A DNA stretch of 19,066 nt from Cytophagaceae bacterium (GTDB lineage: Bacteria; Bacteroidota; Bacteroidia; Cytophagales; Flexibacteraceae): assembly GCA_947464365.1 (NCBI GenBank), contig CANHWS010000032.1, forward strand, positions 1 to 19,066, given 5' to 3'. Shown in pieces: positions 1 through 7,384 of this stretch (position 1 is the first letter of the stretch; each line of letters opens with the position of its first letter). Under the pieces are notes generated by a model. That model saw only the letters and a list, made by a program, of their open reading frames with translations, was not told the origin of the DNA and ran no database searches. The position numbers and the translations under genes are program-made.

Positions 1-298
1 CTGAAGGTGACGAACAATTCGGGTCTATAGTCCGGATTGTGGATAGGCGTATCACTGGTTGAGGCAATAAGGTTTGATCAAGCGAGTCGATACATCCTGT
101 TACTGGGTCTCGGACCACGACGCGGTATGACCCAGCAACAGCCTGTAGTACCGATCCTGTTATGCTGCTAATCACCTGTAGGCTGGGTAATCTTTTCCAA
201 ATAAAAACAGGGCTGCCGCTTGCTGAGGTTACCCCTACTTCCCATAATCCTGAAGGTGACGAACAGTTAGGGTTTATAGTCCGGATTGTGGAGAGGCG
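1..298 (-). repeat. Direct repeat, 249-bp period, inside the SprB-like modules
   Basis: The 49 bases at 1-49 recur at 250-298 with about four mismatches. The offset of 249 bp is exactly 83 codons, so the reading frame is preserved. Both copies encode the start of a module (residues like STIRTI, then NCSSPSG). The other modules match each other only at protein level, so these two neighbouring modules duplicated or were homogenised more recently. The first copy is cut by the window edge, and more copies may lie to its left. Confidence 0.85.
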
Positions 299-2671
299 AA
301 GGCTAGGACGAGAAGGCATGATGATTTCCGCGGAATCTCTGCACCTGAATGTGGTGTTCGTGACTACAATACGATAGCGACCGGGCAAAACACTTACTAC
401 AGTACAACAAGTATTGATCACCTGCTGATTTGCCAAAGCCTTCCAGATTACGGAATAGGTGCCAGATGGGTCCTGGATACTTGCCGTTATTGTGCCATTA
501 CCACCACAGGTTGATGGGGGACTAATTACCCAAGATATAGGGATGGAATCAGGCCCTACGATGGTAGCTTCTAAGGAATCAGGACACGATGCGGGGAGAC
601 CTGCTCGAACAATAATGCGGTACCGTCCCGGTTGTGCCTGAAGTGTAGGACTAGTTTCAGGTAATATCCTCCCACTGGGCACCTCCTTCCATAAAATAAC
701 GGGTGTTTCTGGGCTCGGATTAATTGTGGCGCTTACCTGCCCAAGGCCAGTACAGGTGGTAGGAGGGACAACGGACACAGAACCAAGCGATACACTACTG
801 GTTGGGCCCGGGATGATAAAGTCTAAGGAGTCGCGGCAGCCAAATTCTAGGCTTTTAACCATTAGGCGGTATCTTCCTGGCAGCGCATTGAGTGTGGCAA
901 AAGTATCCGGTGAGGCCAGGATTGTGCCCGTGGCCAAATTGCGCCAACGATATTGCAAAGAGGACAATCCAAAAATACTTGCCTGCGCCTGGCCGAGGCC
1001 ACCGCAACTAACGGCTGCAGTAACCAGCGGATTTTGGAAAACTAACGAGTCGGGTGAGGGTGCCGGATCTACAAATATGGAGTCCTTAAATCCGGTCATC
1101 AAGTCACGCGAAACGAGTAAAAAACGACTTATGGTGGGGAAAACAAACTGACCATCTCTTAAAGGCAGGCTGGGCGTTCGACTTGGTAACTCTAGCCAAG
1201 TAAACGAAACGGGGCCTATATAGCCAGTTACTGATGGAATGGCATATCCTAAATCAGAGCAATAGGTACCAGGGATGACTTGCGCTTGTAATGATATCGA
1301 TGGGCAGAGGGTGTCTGCCCTCATGGTGTCTCGCAACGGAAGGTAGGTGCCTGCATTCCACCATGTATTGATGGCACGATTGTCGCCAAAACCATTAGGG
1401 AAACTATGGCAGGCCCCAAGGCATCCTGTGAGGTTTGAGGTGCCCCCCGGAAACGGGGTGTCGTCCCAGAAAACGCGCAAGTTTCCTTGTAGTGGCCTTA
1501 CTAGCGACACAATCCAGCCTCTGGGGTTATTCTCAACATCTACTAATGGTAGGTGAGTTTGCCCACGTAATACCGTTATTTCAATAGGAATCGGTTGGGA
1601 CCCCACTATATATATAGCACCTAGGCCGTCCGTCCCATCCCAGGGTATAAGGTTGACCCCTGTTTGTAAGGCAACCAACAAAATTCTGTCGCTAGTGCCA
1701 GCTTGGTATCCGGGTACCCCATTCAAATCAAGCAGGACTTCTGCTTCTTGCCCTTTATTGACAGCAAGTCGGATAAAATAACCTCTTCCGGCGCAGAATA
1801 TTAGCTTGGGGGCCTCAACCAACCTAATCGGGCCACGGCCGCTAGGCCAAAGTGTGGAGTCTGGGTTTTGCAAAAAGACAGGGTACTCAGGGTTGATCCC
1901 AGCACGACTTTGGCTAGTCGATTGCCGATTAACCAAGGGATTACTACTCAGACCTAAGCCCCGACCATTGGCCGCCAAAAAGTAGTTGAAGGGTTCCATT
2001 CCGTTAAACTCAATGCGTGTAACGACACTATCTGCCGAATAGATATAGGCTTGAGCTTGTGTAGGTCGGTTAAATCCTCCGACTGAAAGGCTCCAACGTC
2101 GGGACCAAAGACGTCCTGTTTGTTCGGCATTGGTAACCGCATTGACCACAGTAACGTCAAAATGAGCGATGTTGAATGTGCCCCGAGGTAGCAGGGAGTC
2201 ACCTGACAACTCAAGATAATAGTCGCCCACTTCAGTGGGCATAAAAACTAAACCCGAGGTATATCCCCCTGGTCCTAATACATCAGGAAAGCTTTGACTG
2301 GTGGATGAAATAAAGCCAGCTTGCCCTATTGTCTCAGGGGTCCGTCGTGTGGGTTGGACGACTTGTCCACGCGCATTTCTGATCCTGAAATAGGCGCGTC
2401 GGACCACACCATTAAACTCGTCGTTATTTCGGGCCACCCCAAAGCCAAGATATACACGCTCTTGCAGTGTTTTTACCCGGAAAAACAATCGGCTATTGGT
2501 GTCACGACTATCAAAAGCAGCAAAACCCTGTAGGCCAAACAGTACCCTAGTTTCTACACCTAGCCTAGTTAGCTGTCTACTACCTTCTGCTCTTGCCTGA
2601 CGGTTGCATCCTATCCATAACAACAGTATAGCTAGGCTAATTTGTAGCCAAGCAGTTACCCTTCTTTCCAT
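1..2671 (-). CDS. Large secreted repeat protein with SprB-like modules (partial, C-terminus off window)
   Basis: Reading on the minus strand from the ATG at 2671 gives 890 codons with no stop, running off the left edge, so the C-terminus is missing. The N-terminus (MERRVTAWLQISLAILLLWI, then GCNRQARA) is a signal peptide. Cleavage could follow ARA at residue 28, or C22 could be a lipid-anchored cysteine. Residues about 30-480 have no motif I recognise. From about residue 480 there are tandem modules of 82-84 residues. Each begins near a Cys-x-G/S-x-G stretch, has a central Trp, and ends in a motif like PGRYRxxV followed about 8 residues on by C-x-DS. The key Arg falls at residues 516, 600, 683, 765 and 848. 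The first module lacks the Cys pair. This is the pattern of SprB/PKD-like Ig-fold repeats of Bacteroidota adhesins, which are usually exported by type IX secretion. The sorting domain cannot be seen. The role as a surface adhesin is inference. Confidence 0.85.
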   Translation of the reverse strand, partial: MERRVTAWLQISLAILLLWIGCNRQARAEGSRQLTRLGVETRVLFGLQGFAAFDSRDTNSRLFFRVKTLQERVYLGFGVARNNDEFNGVVRRAYFRIRNARGQVVQPTRRTPETIGQAGFISSTSQSFPDVLGPGGYTSGLVFMPTEVGDYYLELSGDSLLPRGTFNIAHFDVTVVNAVTNAEQTGRLWSRRWSLSVGGFNRPTQAQAYIYSADSVVTRIEFNGMEPFNYFLAANGRGLGLSSNPLVNRQSTSQSRAGINPEYPVFLQNPDSTLWPSGRGPIRLVEAPKLIFCAGRGYFIRLAVNKGQEAEVLLDLNGVPGYQAGTSDRILLVALQTGVNLIPWDGTDGLGAIYIVGSQPIPIEITVLRGQTHLPLVDVENNPRGWIVSLVRPLQGNLRVFWDDTPFPGGTSNLTGCLGACHSFPNGFGDNRAINTWWNAGTYLPLRDTMRADTLCPSISLQAQVIPGTYCSDLGYAIPSVTGYIGPVSFTWLELPSRTPSLPLRDGQFVFPTISRFLLVSRDLMTGFKDSIFVDPAPSPDSLVFQNPLVTAAVSCGGLGQAQASIFGLSSLQYRWRNLATGTILASPDTFATLNALPGRYRLMVKSLEFGCRDSLDFIIPGPTSSVSLGSVSVVPPTTCTGLGQVSATINPSPETPVILWKEVPSGRILPETSPTLQAQPGRYRIIVRAGLPASCPDSLEATIVGPDSIPISWVISPPSTCGGNGTITASIQDPSGTYSVIWKALANQQVINTCCTVVSVLPGRYRIVVTNTTFRCRDSAEIIMPSRPSLRLSTIRTINPNCSSPSGLWEVGVTSASGSPVFIWKRLPSLQVISSITGSVLQAVAGSYRVVVRDPVTGCIDSLDQTLLPQPVIRLSTIRTIDPNCSSPS

Positions 2672-2688
2672 AGCTGTTCATGATCCGT

Positions 2689-2696
2689 CAAACCTA
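2689..2696 (-). promoter_or_regulatory. Possible -7 promoter box for the repeat protein
   Basis: The minus strand reads TAGGTTTG here, a match to the Bacteroidota -7 consensus TAnnTTTG. The nearest TTG that could act as a -33 box is at 2724-2722, a spacing of 25 bases, longer than the usual 19-21. Transcription would start only about 10 bases before the ATG at 2671. It is a candidate only. Confidence 0.25.
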
Positions 2697-2808
2697 AAAT
2701 TGTAGGCTAACGACCGTACTGCAATAGTATAGGCGGGAGTAGCATCTCAAAAACGAAAGTGGTCCAGAAACCTGTTGTAGTCAGCTATCCGGACTTGTAA
2801 AGGCCCAT

Positions 2809-3927
2809 TTACGGTCGATTTTGTGCTTGATATGCGCCAGGACTTAGCCCCGTAATGGACTTGAATTGGTTGAAAAAGGTTGACCTAGAAGCAAACCCTG
2901 CCATCTGACCAAAGCCTTCCATACTGATGTGTTTGTTCTTTGTATCCATCATCATCTCTTTTGCTTTTTCTACTCTAAACGAGTTGATGTAGGCCGAGAA
3001 GTTTTTACCGTGCACCTCTTGTATCATTCGGCTCAGGAGGCGTTGCGTCATGTTGCAGGCGTCTGCCAGCCTGGCTAAATTGAGGTCGGGATCACGATAT
3101 AAACCTGCGCCCATTACTTGCTCAAGGGTTTGGATTTTATCTCCCCAATCACCAGGCTGCTCCATGCTTTGTTTGTCATCAACTGCCTGATTCGCTTCGG
3201 GTTGGACAAGCACCCAGTCCGGACCATTGTTAGCGTAGCGATAGCTTGCTAAGCTAAACCAGTACACAAACGCAAGGTGAAGCGCTGCGCCAAAGACAAC
3301 AAAAAAGTCATAATACACCCTAAGGACGACAAACAAGGAGATAAAAAGTTCTAAGCTGTATAGCAGCACTTGCAGCAGGGCAACCTGAGCCAACCAGGTT
3401 AATAAATGCGGATCGGGCGTGCTAAAGAAGCCTCTTACCCAATGATTGTGGCGCCTTACTAAACGAATGACAGCCAAAGAATATCCTACATTGTAAAGGG
3501 CTAGGACCACCGCAAAGCTTAGGGCCCAAACAGAAAGGTCACCGGATTTAGAAAAGGAAGCAAAAGTCGGATCAGGGAGCAATGTCAATACAGTCATTTG
3601 CCCAAACTCAAGCGCAGGAACCACCAAATGTGGACGCACCTCTTTCCAGACTATTGGCTTAACTAGGCTACGAGCATAGAGGTAAAAACCAGGAAGGGCA
3701 GCGAAATAAAATCCGATGGGCCAGTAAGGCATCCGTGGGTAGGCTGCTAAAATGGGAGTTGCGCGGATAAACCATGCCAAGGCCGGTAGGCTATATAAAC
3801 CCAGAAAAACACTAAGCCAGGTAGTATGGAGTCGCTGTCTTAATCGCCAAAAAATGACCGCAAACACCAAGGCCTGAAATGCTACCATGGTGTAGATCAG
3901 TGATGACCAGTCAAGGGAAGTTTTCAC
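2809..3927 (-). CDS. AraC-family transcriptional regulator with seven-TM N-terminal half
   Basis: This 372-residue protein has about seven hydrophobic helices in residues 8-226 (roughly 8-29, 37-55, 67-88, 98-115, 131-156, 176-202, 206-226). A short linker follows, then an AraC/XylS DNA-binding domain at about 265-370. The second helix-turn-helix carries the family signature GFASRSTFFNQFKSITGLSP, near residues 344-363. The architecture is a known Bacteroidota type: a membrane-embedded sensor half joined to an AraC-type HTH, so the protein should bind DNA while held at the inner membrane. The ligand is unknown. It lies upstream of the repeat-protein gene on the same strand with a 137-bp gap, and is divergent from another membrane-tethered regulator. 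Either neighbour could be a target, but the sequence does not prove it. Confidence 0.9.
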   Translation of the reverse strand: MKTSLDWSSLIYTMVAFQALVFAVIFWRLRQRLHTTWLSVFLGLYSLPALAWFIRATPILAAYPRMPYWPIGFYFAALPGFYLYARSLVKPIVWKEVRPHLVVPALEFGQMTVLTLLPDPTFASFSKSGDLSVWALSFAVVLALYNVGYSLAVIRLVRRHNHWVRGFFSTPDPHLLTWLAQVALLQVLLYSLELFISLFVVLRVYYDFFVVFGAALHLAFVYWFSLASYRYANNGPDWVLVQPEANQAVDDKQSMEQPGDWGDKIQTLEQVMGAGLYRDPDLNLARLADACNMTQRLLSRMIQEVHGKNFSAYINSFRVEKAKEMMMDTKNKHISMEGFGQMAGFASRSTFFNQFKSITGLSPGAYQAQNRP

Positions 3928-4284
3928 TAGGTAGCGTAGAGGAATATTGACCCTGCAAGCTACACAAATCGAGGTAAGGCCAGAAATTGGGGGCTAACAA
4001 GGCGTACTATCCTTTGTCTTTAGGCATGCGTGTTTTAGGTGCATGACGGTGGCACGAACCACCTTTGTTAGGGGTAGAAAAACCTGGTTATCTGATGTGA
4101 TTTGAGTCCTCAAGAGCCGGCTTAACTAAGGGTCAGCTATAGCCGGTTATCTACGCAATCGAGGCCATGCTTTGGCAATCTGGTGCCTGAACCGAAGCTT
4201 GCAAACCGCCTAGCCTTAGGGCCGTTTGCTTGGGTCTGGTTCTTCTGCCCTTAGGTCATAATTGACGGTCAAATATCGACGTAG

Positions 4285-4431
4285 AGGTATGATATGATCT
4301 CATAAAATTATCATCAAATTTTCGGCATCATGTGCCCTGTTTGCTAGGCCATACTTTTGTGATATATGTCTGATAGTCAACTGTATATGTAAGCCTATAT
4401 CATATTTATATCATACCTTAGCCTATGATAT
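4285..4431. promoter_or_regulatory. Cluster of TATGATAT motifs, candidate operator
   Basis: The octamer TATGATAT occurs four times: plus strand at 4288-4295 and 4424-4431, minus strand at 4397-4404 and 4408-4415. The first copy and the 4408 copy extend to a perfect 11-bp inverted repeat, AGGTATGATAT at 4285-4295 and ATATCATACCT at 4408-4418. The two adjacent minus copies are 11 bp apart, about one helical turn, as expected for proteins bound on the same face. A hyphenated palindrome TATGA-TC-TCATA sits at 4293-4304. Low complexity of AT-rich DNA explains part of this. The position between two HTH regulators makes a binding site plausible, but which protein would bind is inference. Confidence 0.45.
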
Positions 4432-4501
4432 TGACACCTCAAGTTTTGACCTGCCCGTGGTAGTTGAAAATAGGGTGATAAGTAATTGTACTTAATGGTG
4501 G

Positions 4502-4509
4502 TACCTTTG
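4502..4509 (+). promoter_or_regulatory. Possible -7 promoter box for the TPR-HTH regulator
   Basis: TACCTTTG matches the Bacteroidota -7 consensus TAnnTTTG exactly. No good -33 TTTG sits at the usual distance; the nearest is an ATTG at 4485-4488, 13 bases upstream. The transcript would start near 4516, giving a leader of about 135 bases to the ATG at 4652. A weak -33 would fit an activator-dependent promoter, with the TATGATAT cluster lying just upstream. Confidence 0.3.
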
Positions 4510-4651
4510 TAGAATCAGGCTGACTTCGCCATTTGGCAGGCCAGAGACCAAGCCACTATTCTCGACGCTTAAATACAAATACGCCCATCGGCACCAGATC
4601 CAGACTTTGAGAACGAATTTATTATCAGCTTTTTACCTCGCAATACGTCAG

Positions 4652-6487
4652 ATGGCCCTTCCTAGGATTGGGTTTTGGGGCTTAGTTTGCTTTGCCTTGT
4701 GGGTTATGGTGCCTACCGCACAAGCTGAAGACCTATTTAAGGGGATGAGCCGTGCCACTGCCATCCAGCAGATTGATAGCCTTAGGCGACAAACCCAGAA
4801 CCCCAATCTTGATCTAAGAATAGAGGCACTTAGAGCCATCGGCCAGCGACATGAGATCATGGGTCATAATGACAGTGCCCTCCATTATTTTAGCACCATT
4901 TTTCTGTCCTCTAAAGAGCGAGGGGTCCTGTCTAAACGTACTGTACTAGCTGCGCTGGACTATGCCCGTATCCTGAAGCGGGTTGGTTTGTACCGGCAGA
5001 TGGTGGACCTCTTGGACGGGTTGCCCGAAGAACGCTTAGGCCTTCAGGACTATGAGATCCGGCTACAGCGTTTATATTTCCTAATCAGCGGTTGCCTTAA
5101 TGTCGGTGAGCTGGTGCGGGCTCATGAGACCTGGGAACACGCCCATAAAGTCCTGCTAGAGCACCCTATCAAAAGCTATGATCCGCAACTGACCTACCTC
5201 AGGGGGCAGATTTTGGGTGTGGTCCAATACAACGAGGACATTTGTGCCACTTTTGCCAAAGCTGAACTCCAAAGCCGAACGGTGGATCAGCTAGACCCCA
5301 TTACTCGCATCAATTATCTCCTATGCGTGGCAGGTTGCAAACTCTATGCCGTCCAACCTCAGGAGCGCGACAGCATCATTGCGCTGGCTACCGGGATTGT
5401 CAATACTCGCTTGGACCCAAGTCTGGAGGTGGATATCCTGGAGCTGCAATACCGAACCTTGGTGCATGAGCGGGACATGAATGCCGCCTATCAGACAGCC
5501 ATCATGATGCGCAACTTGGCTCATAAACATCACCTAGTCCACTTCAAGGGATTGGCCTTTATGTACATGAGCCGCAATGATCTGCTTTCGGAGGCCGTCA
5601 AAGCCGATTTGCTAGATAGTGCGCTTGCATACTTTAGAGTTAGCAACAACGCCAGCTGTCTCAAGTTAGCCTTGGGGGAGCGGATGTATTACAACAACAA
5701 AAACAAGGACCTTGTCGCTTTCACGATGGCCCACAAGGACGAGTACATCAAGCTAGTGGAGCAGTGGGTAGATCAGAAAGCAAATGTTGAGCAGGCCTTC
5801 TTGCGCCATGATCTTGAGATCGAAAAGGCGAAAACACAAGACCAAATTTCGGTGTCTGATCGCCTTTGGTGGACGATAATAGGTTTGGTTGTAATTATAG
5901 CTGGGATATTGGGTTTGGTCTTGCGCTCTCGGCTCAAACTCTCGAAGGCACTTGTCCGCACCAACGAGCTTACAGATCTGTATAACGAAACTGTCGAGCG
6001 GGTCATCGTCTTGCAAGAAGAGGTGGTCGAGCTCCGGACCAATACCATCATTGCCCACCAAGAGATCGAGACGGCTGGACTCAAACAGGAGCTGGAGGAG
6101 GTCAAATCGGTGTCCGAGATGCGGGAGATGTTATTGCAAGAAATCGAGTCCACCCTCAAGGCATCGCCCATTTGGGCAGCAAGTTTTGATAAAGTCAAAC
6201 AATCCTTGGACACTGACCTAGCTGACAGCAAGGGCTGGACCAACCTCATGACCTTATTTGAGGGCCAAAAGCCGCAATTCGTCAAGAAGTTGATGAAACA
6301 AGCCCCTGATCTCAGCCCGCTGGATCAAAAGATATGTGCTTTCTTGGTGCTGGACCTTAACACCCGCACCATTGCCCAGATGCTCAACATCACGGAAGCG
6401 AGCTTGCTGAACCGCCGGTCTGCCATCCGGAAAAAGCTAGGTCTCCCTCGCAACGCAGAGCTCCAGACCTATTTGCAGCGGCTCTAA
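4652..6487 (+). CDS. Membrane-tethered regulator: signal peptide, TPR-like region, TM, coiled coil, LuxR-type HTH
   Basis: I start this 611-residue protein at the ATG at 4652 because it gives a compact signal peptide (MALPRIGFWGLVCFALWVMV, then PTAQA). An in-frame TTG at 4607 would add 15 residues. Residues about 30-390 form a helical, TPR-like periplasmic region. One TM helix spans about 405-427 (start LWWTIIGLVVIIAGILGLVL). Residues about 430-505 are rich in Glu and Leu and look like a coiled coil. The C-terminus from about 554 (LSPLDQKICAFLVLDLNTRT, then IAQMLNITEASLLNRRSAIR) is a LuxR/GerE-like helix-turn-helix. The architecture is common in Bacteroidota: a periplasmic sensor joined directly to a cytoplasmic DNA-binding domain, with no histidine kinase. 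Ligand and targets are unknown. Confidence 0.88.
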   Translation: MALPRIGFWGLVCFALWVMVPTAQAEDLFKGMSRATAIQQIDSLRRQTQNPNLDLRIEALRAIGQRHEIMGHNDSALHYFSTIFLSSKERGVLSKRTVLAALDYARILKRVGLYRQMVDLLDGLPEERLGLQDYEIRLQRLYFLISGCLNVGELVRAHETWEHAHKVLLEHPIKSYDPQLTYLRGQILGVVQYNEDICATFAKAELQSRTVDQLDPITRINYLLCVAGCKLYAVQPQERDSIIALATGIVNTRLDPSLEVDILELQYRTLVHERDMNAAYQTAIMMRNLAHKHHLVHFKGLAFMYMSRNDLLSEAVKADLLDSALAYFRVSNNASCLKLALGERMYYNNKNKDLVAFTMAHKDEYIKLVEQWVDQKANVEQAFLRHDLEIEKAKTQDQISVSDRLWWTIIGLVVIIAGILGLVLRSRLKLSKALVRTNELTDLYNETVERVIVLQEEVVELRTNTIIAHQEIETAGLKQELEEVKSVSEMREMLLQEIESTLKASPIWAASFDKVKQSLDTDLADSKGWTNLMTLFEGQKPQFVKKLMKQAPDLSPLDQKICAFLVLDLNTRTIAQMLNITEASLLNRRSAIRKKLGLPRNAELQTYLQRL

Positions 6488-6489
6488 TT

Positions 6490-6516
6490 GGGCCCTTGTT
6501 GGTATGGTATGGGCCC
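6490..6516. terminator. Possible bidirectional terminator between convergent genes
   Basis: Two copies of GGGCCC (6490-6495 and 6511-6516) can pair as a 6-bp stem around a 15-nt loop, filling the 29-bp gap between convergent genes. The second copy abuts the stop codon of the DUF1003 gene. There is no T-run on either side, so this is a weak call. Confidence 0.3.
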
Positions 6517-7257
6517 TTAGCTTGCTTTGCTTCCTTTCTTGACCTCATCCATTAGGTCTTGTAGGTAGTCCAGCTGGACTTCTTGAATCTCTAACAGCTT
6601 TTTGTTGTGGTGGACCAAGAGGTGGTCAATTTTCTCACTCAATAGTTTGATTTCCAGCTCCGCCTTAAGGTTGATGTGGTAGTCATGTTCAGCACGGTCA
6701 CGGTCCTTTTCTTCCTGTCGGTTCTGGCTCATCATGATGATGGGAGCCTGGATGGCAGCTAGGCAAGATAAAATCAGGTTTAACAAGATGAAGGGGTAGG
6801 GGTCAAACACCTTGTCACTGGCCAGAATCACTATGTTTATGATCATCCATACTAGTATGAATGTAAAAAAGCAGATGATAAAGGTCCAGCTACCACCAAA
6901 CGTGGCGATCTTGTCTGCCATGCGTTGGCCTAAGGTCAGGTTGGTGGCCTCCGTTTGTGCCGGCACTTTGTTGACTTGGTTCACATTGTCGCCAATAATA
7001 TCCATCATGCCATGATCTAGCTGATTGAGGTCACCTTGCTCTTTGGCCAACACCGTCTTGAGGTAAAGCCTGCGGTACTGATTCAGTTCTTCGATCGAGA
7101 TATAATCTTCTGCGCTAAAGGCTGGGTTACTAGCCTTAATCAGGTCGAAAATGGGCGCTCTGATTTCGCTTGCAGCAATGGCTTCAGCGTTTTTGATGGC
7201 TTTTTTGCTAATGGGGCTGGTGTGCATGGTCGTCCTAGGGCGGTGGAGAAAAGTCAT
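6517..7257 (-). CDS. DUF1003 family membrane protein
   Basis: This 246-residue protein carries the DUF1003 domain: LTLGQRMADKIATFGGSWTF leads into a TM helix at about 123-145. A second TM helix at about 154-176 contains the conserved stretch LNLILSCLAAIQAPIIMMSQ, followed by NRQEEKDRDRAEHDY. The C-terminal 60 residues are charged and helical, probably a coiled coil in the cytoplasm. The biochemical role of the family is not established. The start could also be the ATG at 7227 (MHTSPISKKAI), and there is little to choose between them. It converges on the TPR-HTH gene and is separated by 127 bp from the metal-transport operon. I see no clear promoter. Confidence 0.9.
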   Translation of the reverse strand: MTFLHRPRTTMHTSPISKKAIKNAEAIAASEIRAPIFDLIKASNPAFSAEDYISIEELNQYRRLYLKTVLAKEQGDLNQLDHGMMDIIGDNVNQVNKVPAQTEATNLTLGQRMADKIATFGGSWTFIICFFTFILVWMIINIVILASDKVFDPYPFILLNLILSCLAAIQAPIIMMSQNRQEEKDRDRAEHDYHINLKAELEIKLLSEKIDHLLVHHNKKLLEIQEVQLDYLQDLMDEVKKGSKAS

Positions 7258-7384
7258 AGTGGCTTTCTACCAGCGAAATAGGCAATAACCTTACCACAGC
7301 TCGGAAACTCAACCAAGCGCTAGTCCTGATGGCACCATTTAGTCTAAAACAAGCAATGAGGCCCGCTTTAGTATCCAGACTGCA

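Larger units (their letters stand above)
3928..4651. other. Long divergent intergenic region
   Basis: This 724-bp gap lies between two divergent regulator genes. I see no convincing ORF and no tRNA-like fold. The half from 3928 to about 4260 shows nothing I can interpret beyond a GGTTATCT octamer occurring twice (near 4086 and 4144). From about 4260 to 4440 the DNA is clearly AT-rich and holds the TATGATAT motif cluster, listed separately. A possible -7 box at 4502-4509 precedes the plus-strand gene. Confidence 0.6.

Noticed and set aside
1..298. The 249-bp direct repeat as a mobile element or CRISPR
   Set aside because: It is in frame within one coding sequence, has no inverted ends or transposase, and matches the protein module period.
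459..1151. Plus-strand frames of 60 and 141 codons
   Set aside because: They lie opposite the uninterrupted 890-codon repeat protein, whose module periodicity shows that the minus strand is coding.
5773..6285. 170-codon reading frame antisense to the TPR-HTH gene
   Set aside because: It lies opposite the coiled-coil and TM region of a clear gene, is Ser/Arg-rich, and has no recognisable domain; it is a shadow frame.
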